A stretch of 64,000 nt of DNA, taken from NCBI GenBank assembly GCA_965223585.1, contig CBDCWW010000024.1, positions 1-64,000 of the forward strand. Direction: 5' to 3'. Below, piece by piece: positions 34,737 to 43,140 of this stretch; the first letter of the stretch is position 1, and each line of letters opens with the position of its first letter. Under the pieces are notes generated by a model. It was not told the DNA's origin, did not search any database, and was given only the letters and a program-made list of their open reading frames with translations. The position numbers and the translations under genes were made by a program. This DNA is from CBDCVN01 sp965223585. GTDB taxonomy: Bacteria; Deinococcota; Deinococci; Deinococcales; Trueperaceae.

Positions 34737-35624
34737 ATGCCTACAGCTCCTAGTTCATTGCTTTCACATACCCCTGTGATGCTCGAGCAGTGCCTAAAAG
34801 AACTTAAGCTCGAGCAAGAAGGTTGGTATATTGACGGCACTTTTGGGGCTGGTGGACATACCAAAGCAATGTTGGCAAGGGGCGTAAAGGTTTTGGCAGT
34901 GGATCGTGATTGCTTAGCTCAAAAATTAGCTAAAGAACTAGAAAACGACAACTTTATCTTTCTAAAAGACAACTTTGGTAATTTAGGAGCTATTGTTAAA
35001 GATATAAAAGTTTACCCTATTAGGGGTATTTTATTTGATCTGGGCGTATCTTCAATGCAGCTTTCTGAAGCTAGTCGGGGTTTTGCTTTTCGTTTAGAAG
35101 GTCCTTTGGATATGCGTATGACTGGTGAGCCTGATGCTGGCCTATCAGCTGAAAATATTGTTAATAGTTATTCACAAGAAGACATTGCAGCTATTTTATT
35201 TAAGTATGGTGAGGAACGCTATAGTCGCCGTATTGCTCGAGCTATAGTCAACGCCCGTCCTTTAAAAACAACTGCAGAATTAAGAGAAGTTATTATTCGT
35301 GCTTATCCCAAAGGTGACAGGCGTGACCATCCTGCTAGGCGTAGCTTTCAGGCTCTAAGGATTTACGTTAATGACGAGCTTAATGCTTTAGAAAAAGGCT
35401 TAAAATTTGCTGAAAGCTCTTTGGTTGAAGGAGGACGCCTACTAGTTATTAGTTATCATTCACTCGAAGATCGTATAGTCAAAAGGTTTGTTAGGCAAAG
35501 TCTGGCTTTACAAGCAGTTTATAAAAAGCCATTAAAGCCAGCTGAAGAAGAGGTCCTACAAAACCCTAGGGCTCGCAGTGCTAAGTTGCGCGTAGCTGAA
35601 AAAGTAAAAGGAATTAATGCGTGA
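34737..35624 (+). CDS. rsmH: 16S rRNA (cytosine(1402)-N4)-methyltransferase RsmH
   Basis: SAM-dependent methylase, formerly MraW, 295 residues. Start HTPVMLEQCLKEL, SAM motif YIDGTFGAGGHTKAML (about 32-47), then RGILFDLGVSSMQLSEASRGFAFRLEGPLDMRM (about 98-130), and RRSFQALRIYVNDELNALE with SYHSLEDRIVKRF near the C-terminus, all diagnostic. First gene of the division cluster; its stop overlaps the GTG of the FtsL-like gene. Two CTCGAG sites lie in the first 80 bp. Confidence 0.97.
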   Translation: MPTAPSSLLSHTPVMLEQCLKELKLEQEGWYIDGTFGAGGHTKAMLARGVKVLAVDRDCLAQKLAKELENDNFIFLKDNFGNLGAIVKDIKVYPIRGILFDLGVSSMQLSEASRGFAFRLEGPLDMRMTGEPDAGLSAENIVNSYSQEDIAAILFKYGEERYSRRIARAIVNARPLKTTAELREVIIRAYPKGDRRDHPARRSFQALRIYVNDELNALEKGLKFAESSLVEGGRLLVISYHSLEDRIVKRFVRQSLALQAVYKKPLKPAEEEVLQNPRARSAKLRVAEKVKGINA

Positions 35625-35947
35625 ACCCACTAGCTTATAAACTAATGACAATATACATTTTACTTTTAATTGCTCTTTCCGCTTTGGGAGTACAAAATAG
35701 AGTATCTTTAAATAAACATCTAGAACTTTTAAATCAAAGGAAAGAAATTTTAGATGCAATTGCTATAGCAAGACAAGCAGCAGATAGTGTAGAAGGTCCC
35801 GAAGCTGTGCGAGCTTGGGCTTTGGCACATCAAATGCAACCTTCAGCCCCAGACGACACTGCACAGTCTGCACTTTTTCTAGAAGCTCCTGAAGTTAATC
35901 TTACCCCTAATCAAACTCAACTGGAGATGTGGATAAAATGGCACTAA
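35621..35947 (+). CDS. FtsL-like small membrane protein
   Basis: 108 residues. One N-terminal membrane helix (KLMTIYILLLIALSALGV, about 6-23) is followed by a helical, coiled-coil-like segment (RVSLNKHLELLNQRKEILDAIAIARQAAD) and a short tail. Position between rsmH and ftsI, size and topology fit the divisome protein FtsL, whose sequence is poorly conserved. GTG start overlapping the rsmH stop by 4 bp; its end overlaps the next gene. Confidence 0.65.
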   Translation: MNPLAYKLMTIYILLLIALSALGVQNRVSLNKHLELLNQRKEILDAIAIARQAADSVEGPEAVRAWALAHQMQPSAPDDTAQSALFLEAPEVNLTPNQTQLEMWIKWH

Positions 35948-37365
35948 ACCGTAGAATAAAACGCAAAAAGTCTTCTAAGGAAGCAATCTCATTAATTTTC
36001 TGTAACCGTATTGCTTTACGCATATTATTACTTATTCCTCTTATTATTGCTTTAGCAGGTTTTGGAAGATTGCAAGCAGTTTTACCTAAGTGGCCTGAAG
36101 GACTCAAGGAAAGTACTCGTAGAGGAAGCATTATAGCTAAAGATAAGTATGGCAACATCACACGCTTTGCTGAAGGTGATGTAGATAATCGTCGTTATCC
36201 ACAGGGCCAACTAGCTGCTAATCTTATTGGTTTTAGTGGTAAGCGCCAAGCAGATAATAGCTACGGATTACGCGGTTTAGAGAAAGCCTTAGATAGTACC
36301 TTGCAAACAGGAAAAGATGTAGTGGTTACTATTGATCCAGCTTTACAAGCAGTGGCTCAAGCTTCTTTAAGAAAGTCGGCTGAGAGTAATTTAGCTGAAA
36401 ATGGTTCTGTTGTTGTCCTAGAAGCTAACACAGGACGGATTCTTGCAGCAGCAAGTTATCCAGAGTATGACCCTAATTACTACCAATATTATTTAGATTT
36501 AGAACCTGACCCTATGAGTAACCGTCCTTTTTTACAGCAGGTTGAGCCGGGGTCAACCTTTAAGCCGATAGTTATAGCAGCACTTTTACAAAGTGGGAAG
36601 CTTAGGGCTGACGAAATCCTAGAGGCAAATATGGCTATTAGAGTCGGCTGGCATACATTCCAAGATGTTATGAAGCACGATAAGATTGTAAGTGTAGCTG
36701 ACGTGCTCAAGTACTCGAGCAACGTAGGTATGATAAAAGTCGCTGCTCGTTTTAGCTCTCAGGAATTTTATAATTGGCTAGCAGACTTTGGTTTTGGTCA
36801 GGATTTAATTGTACCCCATACTTATACTCGTAGCGGGCATATAAATGACTGGTGGCATTGGGTACCACAAGACCATGCTTCTGTTAGCATTGGTCAAAGT
36901 CTCTCAGTCACTGCTTTACAGTTAGCTGCTGCTTACAGTGTTTTTGCTAATGATGGCCTTTATATTCCTCCCTATCTTGTTGAGGGAAGTAGATCCAAAC
37001 GGCTTACACAACTTCTAAGCCCTGAAGTAGCTGGAACCATACGTCAAATGCTGGTTGGTGCAGCAGAGTATGGCGGAGCTAGAAATTCTTTGGTAAGTGG
37101 CATAAGCATAGCAGGGAAAACTGGTACAGCAGATATTTATGATTATGATGCAGGAGAATATATAGATGGTGACTACACTACCAGCTTTGCAGGTATTTTC
37201 CCTGCTGATAAGCCTAAAGCCATAGTAGCAGTTTATTTACAAAAACCAAGGGGCAAAAACCGTTATGGTTCTGCTGTAGCAGCGCCAGTATTTAGGGAAA
37301 TTGCTAGTGAAGCAGTAGCATTGTGGGGAATGCCTCCTAGACCCGGTTACTATGCTTCACGTTAA
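35938..37365 (+). CDS. ftsI: Penicillin-binding protein 2 / FtsI-type transpeptidase
   Basis: Septal peptidoglycan transpeptidase of about 475 residues: a membrane anchor near 19-38 (IALRILLLIPLIIALAGF), a short dimerisation domain, and the transpeptidase domain with SxxK (EPGSTFKPIV, Ser 206), SxN (YSSNVG, Ser 260) and KTG (AGKTGTAD, Lys 394). GLRGLEKALDSTL is the usual PBP2 linker. It is shorter than E. coli FtsI because the N-terminal domain is reduced. I prefer the ATG at 35938 (GGAG 11 bp upstream) over the GTG at 35929. Last gene of the cluster. Confidence 0.95.
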   Translation: MALNRRIKRKKSSKEAISLIFCNRIALRILLLIPLIIALAGFGRLQAVLPKWPEGLKESTRRGSIIAKDKYGNITRFAEGDVDNRRYPQGQLAANLIGFSGKRQADNSYGLRGLEKALDSTLQTGKDVVVTIDPALQAVAQASLRKSAESNLAENGSVVVLEANTGRILAAASYPEYDPNYYQYYLDLEPDPMSNRPFLQQVEPGSTFKPIVIAALLQSGKLRADEILEANMAIRVGWHTFQDVMKHDKIVSVADVLKYSSNVGMIKVAARFSSQEFYNWLADFGFGQDLIVPHTYTRSGHINDWWHWVPQDHASVSIGQSLSVTALQLAAAYSVFANDGLYIPPYLVEGSRSKRLTQLLSPEVAGTIRQMLVGAAEYGGARNSLVSGISIAGKTGTADIYDYDAGEYIDGDYTTSFAGIFPADKPKAIVAVYLQKPRGKNRYGSAVAAPVFREIASEAVALWGMPPRPGYYASR

Positions 37366-37502
37366 TTAAGTTTAAGTATATTAGACTTGTCCTGAGGTAA
37401 ACAAATTGGTCAGAACGAAGGAACTATTGATATAGTTTGACAGAGGAATCTTGAGCTTATCTTCGAACTTTGTTAGGGCAAGTTTAGTGAAGTTTAGTGA
37501 AG

Positions 37503-37625
37503 GTTGTCTCTCCTCGAGCAGCCAACCTCACAGTTTCAGCCAAAGCAGAAGCCTTCATATCTTTAAGTAGATAACTCTCACCTACATGCAAAGCTGGGAA
37601 GATGTGCTCATCATCATAATAGGAG
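37503..37625 (-). pseudogene. Response-regulator receiver fragment
   Basis: A ~40-codon minus-strand piece reading DDEHIFPALHVGESYLLKDM then KASALAETVRLAARGE, which matches the C-terminal half of a NarL/LuxR-type receiver domain (the A-L-x-A-G-A-x-x-Y-L-L-K-D block). The phosphoacceptor part and the DNA-binding domain are missing. It is joined directly to an S41 peptidase fragment on the opposite strand. Confidence 0.65.
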
Positions 37626-37633
37626 CTAAGAGG

Positions 37634-38090
37634 AGTACATTACCTATTATGACTCGAGCAGTCAAAGCTTTCCTATTAAAGATGAGTTAAGCGTTAAACC
37701 TGATGAGCTTTATTATGATGGGCCTGTCGTTGTACTTATTGACAACCACACTGTTAGTTCAGGAGAAGGTATCCCATTATTGATTCGAGGTTAGCTCGAG
37801 GCAAGGTTGTAGGTTTTTATAGCACCTATGGTTCCTTTGGCATGACAGGAGGCTCTGTGAAAATGCCCGGAGGCTACACTATTTCTTACCCCAATGGACA
37901 ATCACTTAACGAGCAAAAAATTATTCAAGTAGACAGTGATTACAATATGGTGGGTGGGGTAGCACCAACCCACCGAGTCCCTCTTACAGAGGAAATGGTC
38001 AAGGCTCAGTTTCTACAGGGTAAAGATGTTGTGCTAGATTTTGGTGTTTGGTTACTTAAATATATAGACAACCCTTTAAGGGTTGATTAA
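37634..38090 (+). pseudogene. S41-family C-terminal processing peptidase, broken remnant
   Basis: Two frames together encode the C-terminal half of an S41 peptidase. The first carries the catalytic Ser in VVVLIDNHTVSSGEGIPLLIRG and stops at a TAG near 37793. The second resumes as LARGKVVGFYSTYGSFGMTGG and runs to 38090. A small indel near 37785-37795 separates them. The N-terminal half, with any signal peptide and PDZ domain, is absent, so the gene is dead. The CTCGAG at 37795 sits exactly at the break. Confidence 0.75.
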
Positions 38091-38289
38091 GTATCTTTTA
38101 AGAAGTATTCTTAGGTGTGGTTTTTATTGAGCTAAGCAGCTTTGTTAAAGTCATTGATTCACTACTAAGTGATGAGGAACAAAGAAGTTTACAAAACCTA
38201 TACTAAAAACGGGTTAAAACTGGACATTTGAAAAGCTCAGGTAGTGAAGGACTAGAAAAACAGGTAGAAGATAAGTCACTATTCTGAGC

Positions 38290-38677
38290 ATGATAAACAT
38301 AAACTTCAAACCTGAAGAGATAGAAGTCCTCGACTATGAAAGATACCATCACCATCACCCTAAAGTCCAACAAAGAATGCATGCACTATATCTAAAATCC
38401 CAAGGATTCAATCACCAATGGATAATGATAGTTTGTGGAATCAGATCAAGAACTACACTCTCTACTTGGTTAAAACTTTATCAGACTGGTGGTATTGATG
38501 CTCTTAAACACTTTAGTTACCAAGGACAAGCAAGTGACCTAGATAGTCATACTGATACCCTCAAAACATACTTTGAGCAGAATCCTCCACGCAGCATCAA
38601 TGAGGCAGTCAGCGTTATAGAGGAGTTTACAGGCATAAAGCGTAGTCCTACACAGGTAAGAATATTTCTTAAGAAAA
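38290..38677 (+). pseudogene. IS630-family transposase, N-terminal fragment
   Basis: About 129 codons of the helix-turn-helix N-terminal half (QRMHALYLKSQGFNHQWIMIVCGIRSRTTLSTWLKLYQTGGIDAL and IKRSPTQVRIFLKK). The catalytic DDE half is missing. The frame continues out of the element at about 38677 into antisense BTAD sequence. The TA-ended MITEs in this window could be relics of the same superfamily, but no sequence link was seen. Confidence 0.75.
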
Positions 38678-39119
38678 CAGCATCTCGCCAAGTGTCTTTT
38701 AGTTGTTTTCGCTCAGTCTCGAGCCAATTTTCAAACTCAAGGGCATCATCTAAGCGAAAGCCTTGCAGCAGGTCTCCCTTATAGAAACTGATGACCTTGG
38801 AAAACTGATTGTTATGGCTAGCTTCTTTAAAAGAAGCGACATCTGTTTCAACATTCCAACAAATGCGACTACGTTCGACTTCGAGGCTTTGCGTATAATC
38901 TAAACTTTTGATTCTAACTATCAAATTACGTAGATTCTTGCGCGCATTGGTTTCAGGGATATCTGACCAAAAGAGATATGCCAGTTCTTCACGTTTTACC
39001 CACGTGTTCTTGTAAGCCAAGTAATATAACAAGGCTGATGGTAAACCTATGGGTAGCTCGAGCCATTCTCCTTCATGCTGTACAGCAGGTGTACCCAGCA
39101 GCTGAACAGAAGTAAGCAT
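38678..39119 (-). pseudogene. BTAD/SARP-like regulator, N-terminal fragment
   Basis: About 147 codons with the winged helix and the start of the BTAD domain: VQLLGTPAVQHEGEWLELPIGLPSALLYYLAY, then REELAYLFWSDIPETNARKNLRNLIVRIKSLDY and YKGDLLQGFRLDDALEFENWLE. It is clearly paralogous to residues 4-150 of the intact protein at 45420. It is cut at DTWRDAVF, where the IS630 fragment begins. It is divergent from the secreted-protein gene at 39413, with an 11-bp repeat array between them. The DNA-binding part is complete, so a short product could still bind. Confidence 0.82.
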
Positions 39120-39218
39120 TATTCATTTTAGCAAATAATCTGAAATCAATTACTTCCTAAAATTAAAAAGTATAGCAATCCCTTTCCTAGAAAGCAAAAT
39201 TTACTAACGTCTCACACC

Positions 39219-39251
39219 ATAAGATGTTGATAAAACGTTGATAAGATGCAA
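39219..39251 (+). promoter_or_regulatory. 11-bp tandem operator-like array, locus A
   Basis: Three contiguous 11-mers: ATAAGATGTTG (39219), ATAAAACGTTG (39230), ATAAGATGCAA (39241). They lie between the divergent BTAD fragment and the secreted-protein gene. Three bases later comes TTTTCTAAACTTTGAT, repeated at locus B, whose TAAACT (39259-39264) could be a -10. Direct repeats at 11-bp spacing just upstream of -10 are the known SARP/BTAD binding architecture. Confidence 0.65.
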
Positions 39252-39412
39252 GCTTTTCTAAACTTTGATCATCAGCAAGGGAAACCTTGCTAGAAAACAA
39301 AAACGAAGGAGAAAAAGATTATTAGAAAGAACACTACTAAAAAATAGAAATCTGCCCTCAGCCCCACGTTCATTCAAGCTTGGAAAAGCTAAAAATATTT
39401 AGGAGAAGAAAA

Positions 39413-40009
39413 ATGAAAACAACAAAAATCTTACCCGCAGTCGTTATTACTCTTATCGCCCTTTTAGGCATCAGTTTTGCTCAAAACAGTAGTGAAACCA
39501 GTGTTTTTAATTTTGCAGATACTACCGAAATTGCAGGAACTTATTCCCAACTCGTTCGTAGTGAAGACACTATAGCTATGGAGTTAAGAACTAGTAGCTT
39601 AGAACCAAAAGCACCTTACACCATTTGGTGGGTTGTCTTTAACAACCCTGAAGCTTGTAGTGAAACTTGTGATGAAGATGACATCTTTGGTGAAGACGGC
39701 AAAATGAGTTTAAATGAAGCCGCTAATATTTCTATCCTATTTGCTGATGGAGCTATGACAGATGCTGAAGGTAATGGTAACTTTAGCGCCCTACTTACTG
39801 AAAATCGTCCCTTTGGTCAAGTATTGGTGGGCCCGGGTCTTACAGATGCCCAAAACTCTGAGGTTCACTTAGTAGTTCGTGCTCACGGTGAACTTATCCC
39901 AAGTTTAGTTTATGAGCAGCTCAGTTATGGCAAACACTGTGCTGATTGCTTCAAAGAAGATGTGCAGTTCGCCATCCACTTAGCACCGCAAGCACTCGCA
40001 GGTAACTAG
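39413..40009 (+). CDS. Secreted protein, WWVVFN/CxxxC family, paralogue 1
   Basis: About 198 residues from the ATG at 39413 (AGGAGAAG upstream); the ORF extends 11 codons further without support. Signal peptide KILPAVVITLIALLGISFA. The mature domain has YTIWWVVFNNPEACSETCDEDDIFG, DGAMTDAEGNGNFSALL, VGPGLTDAQNSEVHLVVRAHGE and a C-terminal CADCFKEDVQFAIHLAP. Two Cys pairs probably form disulfides. It is about half identical to the protein at 52458. I recall similar uncharacterised proteins in environmental bacteria but no function. It appears to be transcribed with the tautomerase gene 26 bp downstream. Confidence 0.78.
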   Translation: MKTTKILPAVVITLIALLGISFAQNSSETSVFNFADTTEIAGTYSQLVRSEDTIAMELRTSSLEPKAPYTIWWVVFNNPEACSETCDEDDIFGEDGKMSLNEAANISILFADGAMTDAEGNGNFSALLTENRPFGQVLVGPGLTDAQNSEVHLVVRAHGELIPSLVYEQLSYGKHCADCFKEDVQFAIHLAPQALAGN

Positions 40010-40035
40010 ATATAAAGGAAAGGAAATAAATCACT

Positions 40036-40239
40036 ATGCCATTCACAAGTGTAAAAGTCATTGAAGGAGTATTTTCCAAGGAACAGAAGTCCCAGCTCAT
40101 CACAAAGATCACTGAAGCAATGATCGAAGTGGAGGGTGAGGGCATGCGTGATCTAACTTGGGTCGTTATTGAAGAAGTCAAGCCGGGCGACTGGGCAATC
40201 GGGGGTAATCCCATCAGCCCCAAGCCTAAGAGTTTGTAG
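40036..40239 (+). CDS. 4-oxalocrotonate tautomerase-family protein
   Basis: Small tautomerase of 67 residues. After Met removal the N-terminal Pro (MPFTSVKVIEG) is the catalytic base. The rest, SKEQKSQLITKITEAMIEVEGEGMRDLTWVVIEEVKPGDWAIGG, fits the 4-OT fold, with TWVVIEEV and GDWxIGG characteristic. It works as an oligomer on enol/keto substrates; the substrate is unknown. It follows the secreted-protein gene by 26 bp with AAAGGAAAGG before the ATG, and a strong terminator closes the unit. Confidence 0.93.
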   Translation: MPFTSVKVIEGVFSKEQKSQLITKITEAMIEVEGEGMRDLTWVVIEEVKPGDWAIGGNPISPKPKSL

Positions 40240-40241
40240 AT

Positions 40242-40270
40242 CAAGGGGTGGGAAATCCACCCCTTGTTTA
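40242..40270 (+). terminator. Rho-independent terminator after tautomerase gene
   Basis: Perfect 10-bp stem CAAGGGGTGG / CCACCCCTTG with loop GAAAT, followed by TTTATTAT, 2 bp after the stop codon. Confidence 0.88.
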
Positions 40271-40329
40271 TTATAGCAACATTTGCTGATATCAAGACAC
40301 TGAGTAAATATATAAGATACTTTCTTAAG

Positions 40330-40356
40330 ATCGCCCTTTTTAAGGGCGATTTTGTT
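40330..40356 (+). terminator. Second rho-independent terminator-like hairpin
   Basis: Perfect 9-bp stem ATCGCCCTT / AAGGGCGAT with a three-base loop, followed by TTTGTTTGTTTC. It is a stand-alone hairpin about 60 bp beyond the first terminator. It may be the end of a lost gene or a backup terminator. Confidence 0.75.
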
Positions 40357-40498
40357 TGTTTCTTCAAAAAAGTTTTGAGTTGGCAGAAGTTAATATAAGT
40401 AACCTAATTGTTTGGTGACTCGAGTTTTAGAATCCACCTACTTACAAAACCAACCATAAACTCCGTTCTAAAAACTGATTGCTCTATCGTCCCATATC

Positions 40499-40531
40499 AA
40501 GGGACGGCAATAATACGCTAATGGGACAGTA
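40499..40531 (+). promoter_or_regulatory. 11-bp tandem operator-like array, locus B
   Basis: Three contiguous 11-mers: AAGGGACGGCA (40499), ATAATACGCTA (40510), ATGGGACAGTA (40521). The first also forms an inverted repeat with GTCCC at 40489. The third unit stands exactly 13 bp before TTTTCTAAACTTTGAT (40534-40549), the same phase as at locus A, followed again by a G+C hairpin (GTGAGG / CCTCGC). Confidence 0.6.
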
Positions 40532-40596
40532 GATTTTCTAAACTTTGATGACAAGTGAGGAAACCCCTCGCTAAAGCATTTCAAGGAGATTGAGTC

Positions 40597-40644
40597 ATGA
40601 GAGTTATACCTGCAACAAAAAGAGTATGTTCTACAAAGTATTAG
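40597..40644 (+). pseudogene. Gutted gene behind operator array B
   Basis: A convincing ribosome binding site (CAAGGAGATTGAGTC) leads to an ATG and only 15 codons (MRVIPATKRVCSTKY) before a stop. Position and leader match the secreted-protein genes at 39413 and 52458, so this is probably a target gene whose body has been deleted. No downstream sequence that continues it was found. Confidence 0.45.
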
Positions 40645-40819
40645 AGAACTCTTTGTGGGGTTGCTTGTGAAAGGTTTTCCTTTCTCAGCTTTTGACTCAG
40701 GCTCATTTTTATAAAGCTAACAGGCTTATATCAATCAAGATATTTTTTGGTGGTAAAATACTAGGAGAGCTAGTATAGGGTGCAAATATTTAATCACGCA
40801 AGTGATAGAGGAGAGAACA

Positions 40820-41582
40820 ATGGAAACTACAGTTAATCCAGAAATTTCTACAGAAGAATCTAAACTCGAGCACTACCTAAAAATAATCCATGATCTTGGC
40901 CCTGTTTTTGCTGACCGTGCTGCTGTGCACGATATTGAAGGTGAATTTGTAGCAGAAAGCTATGCTGACCTTAAAAAGGCTGGCCTCTTTGCTGCTGCTA
41001 TACCTAGTGAACTTGGTGGTGGTGGATTAAGCCATAGTGAAATGTGCGAGGTGTTGCGTGTTTTGGCTCACTATTGTTCTTCAACAGCGCTTACCTTTTC
41101 GATGCATCAGCACCTTATAGCTGCTACAGTTTATAAGTACTTAAAGGGGCAACCCGGTGAGGCTCTTTTAAAAAAGGTAGTTGATGGTGCTGTACTGGTT
41201 AGTACAGGTGGGCGTGACTGGCTCGAGTCCAATGGCAGTATGAAACGTGTTGAAGGTGGCTATCTTGTTTCAGCCCGCAAGGCTTTTGCAAGTGGCAGTC
41301 AAGCTGGCGATATTTTTGTCTCGAGCGCACCCTATGAAGACCCAGAAGAAGGCCCTTTGGTGTTACATTTTGGTGTTCCTGCCACAAGTGAAGGCATTCA
41401 TATTGAAGATGATTGGAATGCTTTTGGTATGCGTGGTACAGGTTCACAGAGCATAATTATGGAAGATGTTTTTGTACCTGATAGTGCTATTGCTCTTAGA
41501 CGCAAACAAGGTGTCTGGCATCCTGTTTGGGGTGTGGTACTTATGATTGCTATGCCACTTATTATGTCAGTTTATCGAGGGG
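40820..41582 (+). pseudogene. Acyl-CoA dehydrogenase, fragment 1 of 3
   Basis: N-terminal and middle domains (254 codons): VFADRAAVHDIEGEFVAESYADLKKAGLFAAAIPSELGGGGLS, YCSSTALTFSMHQH, LVSTGGRDWLESNG (flavin/substrate region) and the beta-domain GTGSQSIIMEDVFVPDS. The ATG at 40820 follows GAGGAGA. It is interrupted at 41583 by an IS3 element with a GGG target duplication (41580-41582). Joined to 42917-43140 and 43768-43938 it gives one frame of 385 codons, a normal length for the family, so the gene was whole until recently. Four CTCGAG sites lie in or near this part. Confidence 0.9.
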
Positions 41583-41669
41583 TGAGCTTACCCCCAAAAT
41601 TTAGACAAAAAACCCCGGCGAAATTAAGGTCCATTAAAGATGTAAAATATCTAGAATATGGAGATATAA

Positions 41670-41963
41670 ATGAGCCAGACAAAAGGAATAAGAAAAACAT
41701 ATAAGAAAGAATTCAAAGCTAAAGTTGCAGCAGCAGCCATAGCTGGGGAGAAAAATCTTGCAGAATTAGCAAGTCAATATGGTGTACACACCACTCAAAT
41801 TAAAGAATGGAAAAAAGCTGGATCAGAGGCATTGAATGAAAGATTTTCACTACTAAGAGGCAGAAAAGCAAGACTACAAGAACGTAGAGAGGCTGCACTA
41901 TACGAACAGATCGGTAAGTTGAAAATGGAATTAGATTTTTTGTCCAAAGGGCTCAAAAACTGA
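41670..41963 (+). CDS. IS3-family transposase OrfA, copy 2
   Basis: 97-residue helix-turn-helix protein identical to the product at 13040-13333. The six-T run at 41936-41941 (GAT TTT TTG in this frame) is the probable -1 slippage site that fuses it to OrfB: in the -1 frame LDFF continues as VQRAQKLSQEER into the OrfB Met. Confidence 0.93.
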   Translation: MSQTKGIRKTYKKEFKAKVAAAAIAGEKNLAELASQYGVHTTQIKEWKKAGSEALNERFSLLRGRKARLQERREAALYEQIGKLKMELDFLSKGLKN

Positions 41964-41977
41964 GCCAAGAGGAACGT

Positions 41978-42802
41978 ATGTTGATAGTTGACCCAAAGCA
42001 CCCTCAATTGAGCATTACTAAACAATGTGAGTTACTGAACCTGAATCGTAGTAGTTATTACTATCGACCTACAGGAATCAGTGATCTCAATGAAAAGTTG
42101 ATGCAAAGGATAGATGAGTTATATACAGATCATCCTTTTCTAGGCTATCGTAAGATAACAGCAATGCTCAATGGAGAAAGCTATAAAGTCAATCACAAAA
42201 GAGTATATCGTTTGATGTGCCTGATGGGTTTGCAAGCAATTTATGCCAAGCCCAAATTAAGTAAACCAAAGGAAGGACACAAAATTTACCCATACCTTCT
42301 GAAAAACAAAATCATAAACAAACCAAATCAGGTATGGGCTAGTGATATCACCTATATACGTTTACAAGGAGGGTATTGCTATCTGGTAGTAGTAATGGAT
42401 TGGTATAGCCGTTATGTAGTCTCATGGGAAGTTTCAAGTAACATGAAAGCAACGTTCTGTATAGAAGCATTAGAAGAGGCATTGGAAGGAGAGAAGCCAG
42501 AGATATTCAATACAGATCAAGGTAGTCAGTACACGAGTTATGAGTTTACAGATATATTGAAGGCAAATGAAATAGCAATCAGCATGGATGGAAGAGGTTC
42601 ATACATGGATAATATATTTACAGAAAGGTTGTGGAGAACTGTAAAATATGAAGAGGTATACCTTAAGGAGTACAAAAATATTGAGCAAGGAAGGGAAGAA
42701 ATAGGAAAGTACTTGCAATTTTATAATAGTGAACGTCCACATCAATCATTGCAGTACAAAACACCTGAGTTAGTTTACAGAAAGGAAAAACTAAGCCAAT
42801 AA
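41978..42802 (+). CDS. IS3-family transposase OrfB, copy 2
   Basis: 274-residue DDE integrase-type catalytic protein, identical to that at 12201-13025 (ASDITYIRL, FNTDQGSQY and the TERLWRTVKYEEVY Glu). Intact, so the element is potentially active; the clean target duplication supports recent movement. Confidence 0.95.
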   Translation: MLIVDPKHPQLSITKQCELLNLNRSSYYYRPTGISDLNEKLMQRIDELYTDHPFLGYRKITAMLNGESYKVNHKRVYRLMCLMGLQAIYAKPKLSKPKEGHKIYPYLLKNKIINKPNQVWASDITYIRLQGGYCYLVVVMDWYSRYVVSWEVSSNMKATFCIEALEEALEGEKPEIFNTDQGSQYTSYEFTDILKANEIAISMDGRGSYMDNIFTERLWRTVKYEEVYLKEYKNIEQGREEIGKYLQFYNSERPHQSLQYKTPELVYRKEKLSQ

Positions 42803-42916
42803 CAACAGAGCAAACTGTTATCGAGCTTACAAACAATGTAATCTCAGTTTGTTATTATTTTAGTAGGTCTTAATTAACCTTAATTTTTTGTCCGATCAAT
42901 TGGGTTCACCTCAGGG

Positions 42917-43140
42917 TTGCAGAAGCTGCTTTTGAAAAAGCTAAAAAGCAAGCACTTAAAAAGAAAGACCCCAGTACCCCTTACCTATTAGGTGAAATGA
43001 CCAATTTGATGACTACAGCTCAACTAGCTGTAAAAGACATGGTTGCCCTTGCTAATAACTACGATTTTGAGCCAACCCTAGAAAACGGCAACTCTATATT
43101 GGTTCGCAAGACGATTGCAACTAAGGCGCTCATGGCAACG
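42917..43140 (+). pseudogene. Acyl-CoA dehydrogenase, fragment 2 of 3
   Basis: About 75 codons of the C-terminal helical domain between the two IS elements: VAEAAFEKAKKQALKKKDPS, then LLGEMTNLMTTAQLAVKDMV and VRKTIATKALMAT. In frame with fragment 1 (through R-G-V) and with fragment 3 after removing the IS200-type copy. A GTG/ATG-initiated product from here would be meaningless. Confidence 0.88.

Larger units (their letters stand above)
41583..42913 (+). mobile_element. IS3-family insertion sequence, copy 2 (1331 bp)
   Basis: Same length and apparently the same sequence as copy 1 at 12090-13420, inverted relative to it. It begins TGAGCTTACCCCC and ends with the complement of TGAGGTGAACCC. It is flanked by the 3-bp direct repeat GGG (41580-41582 and 42914-42916). 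Removing one GGG and the element restores the acyl-CoA dehydrogenase frame as R-G-V-A-E. Confidence 0.95.

Noticed and set aside
36195..36205. DnaA-box-like TTATCCACA
   Set aside because: Single copy inside the ftsI coding sequence, far from dnaA and without a cluster; chance occurrence is enough.
39951..40367. 138-codon minus-strand frame
   Set aside because: Antisense of the tautomerase gene and its terminators; the sense-strand genes are clearly real.
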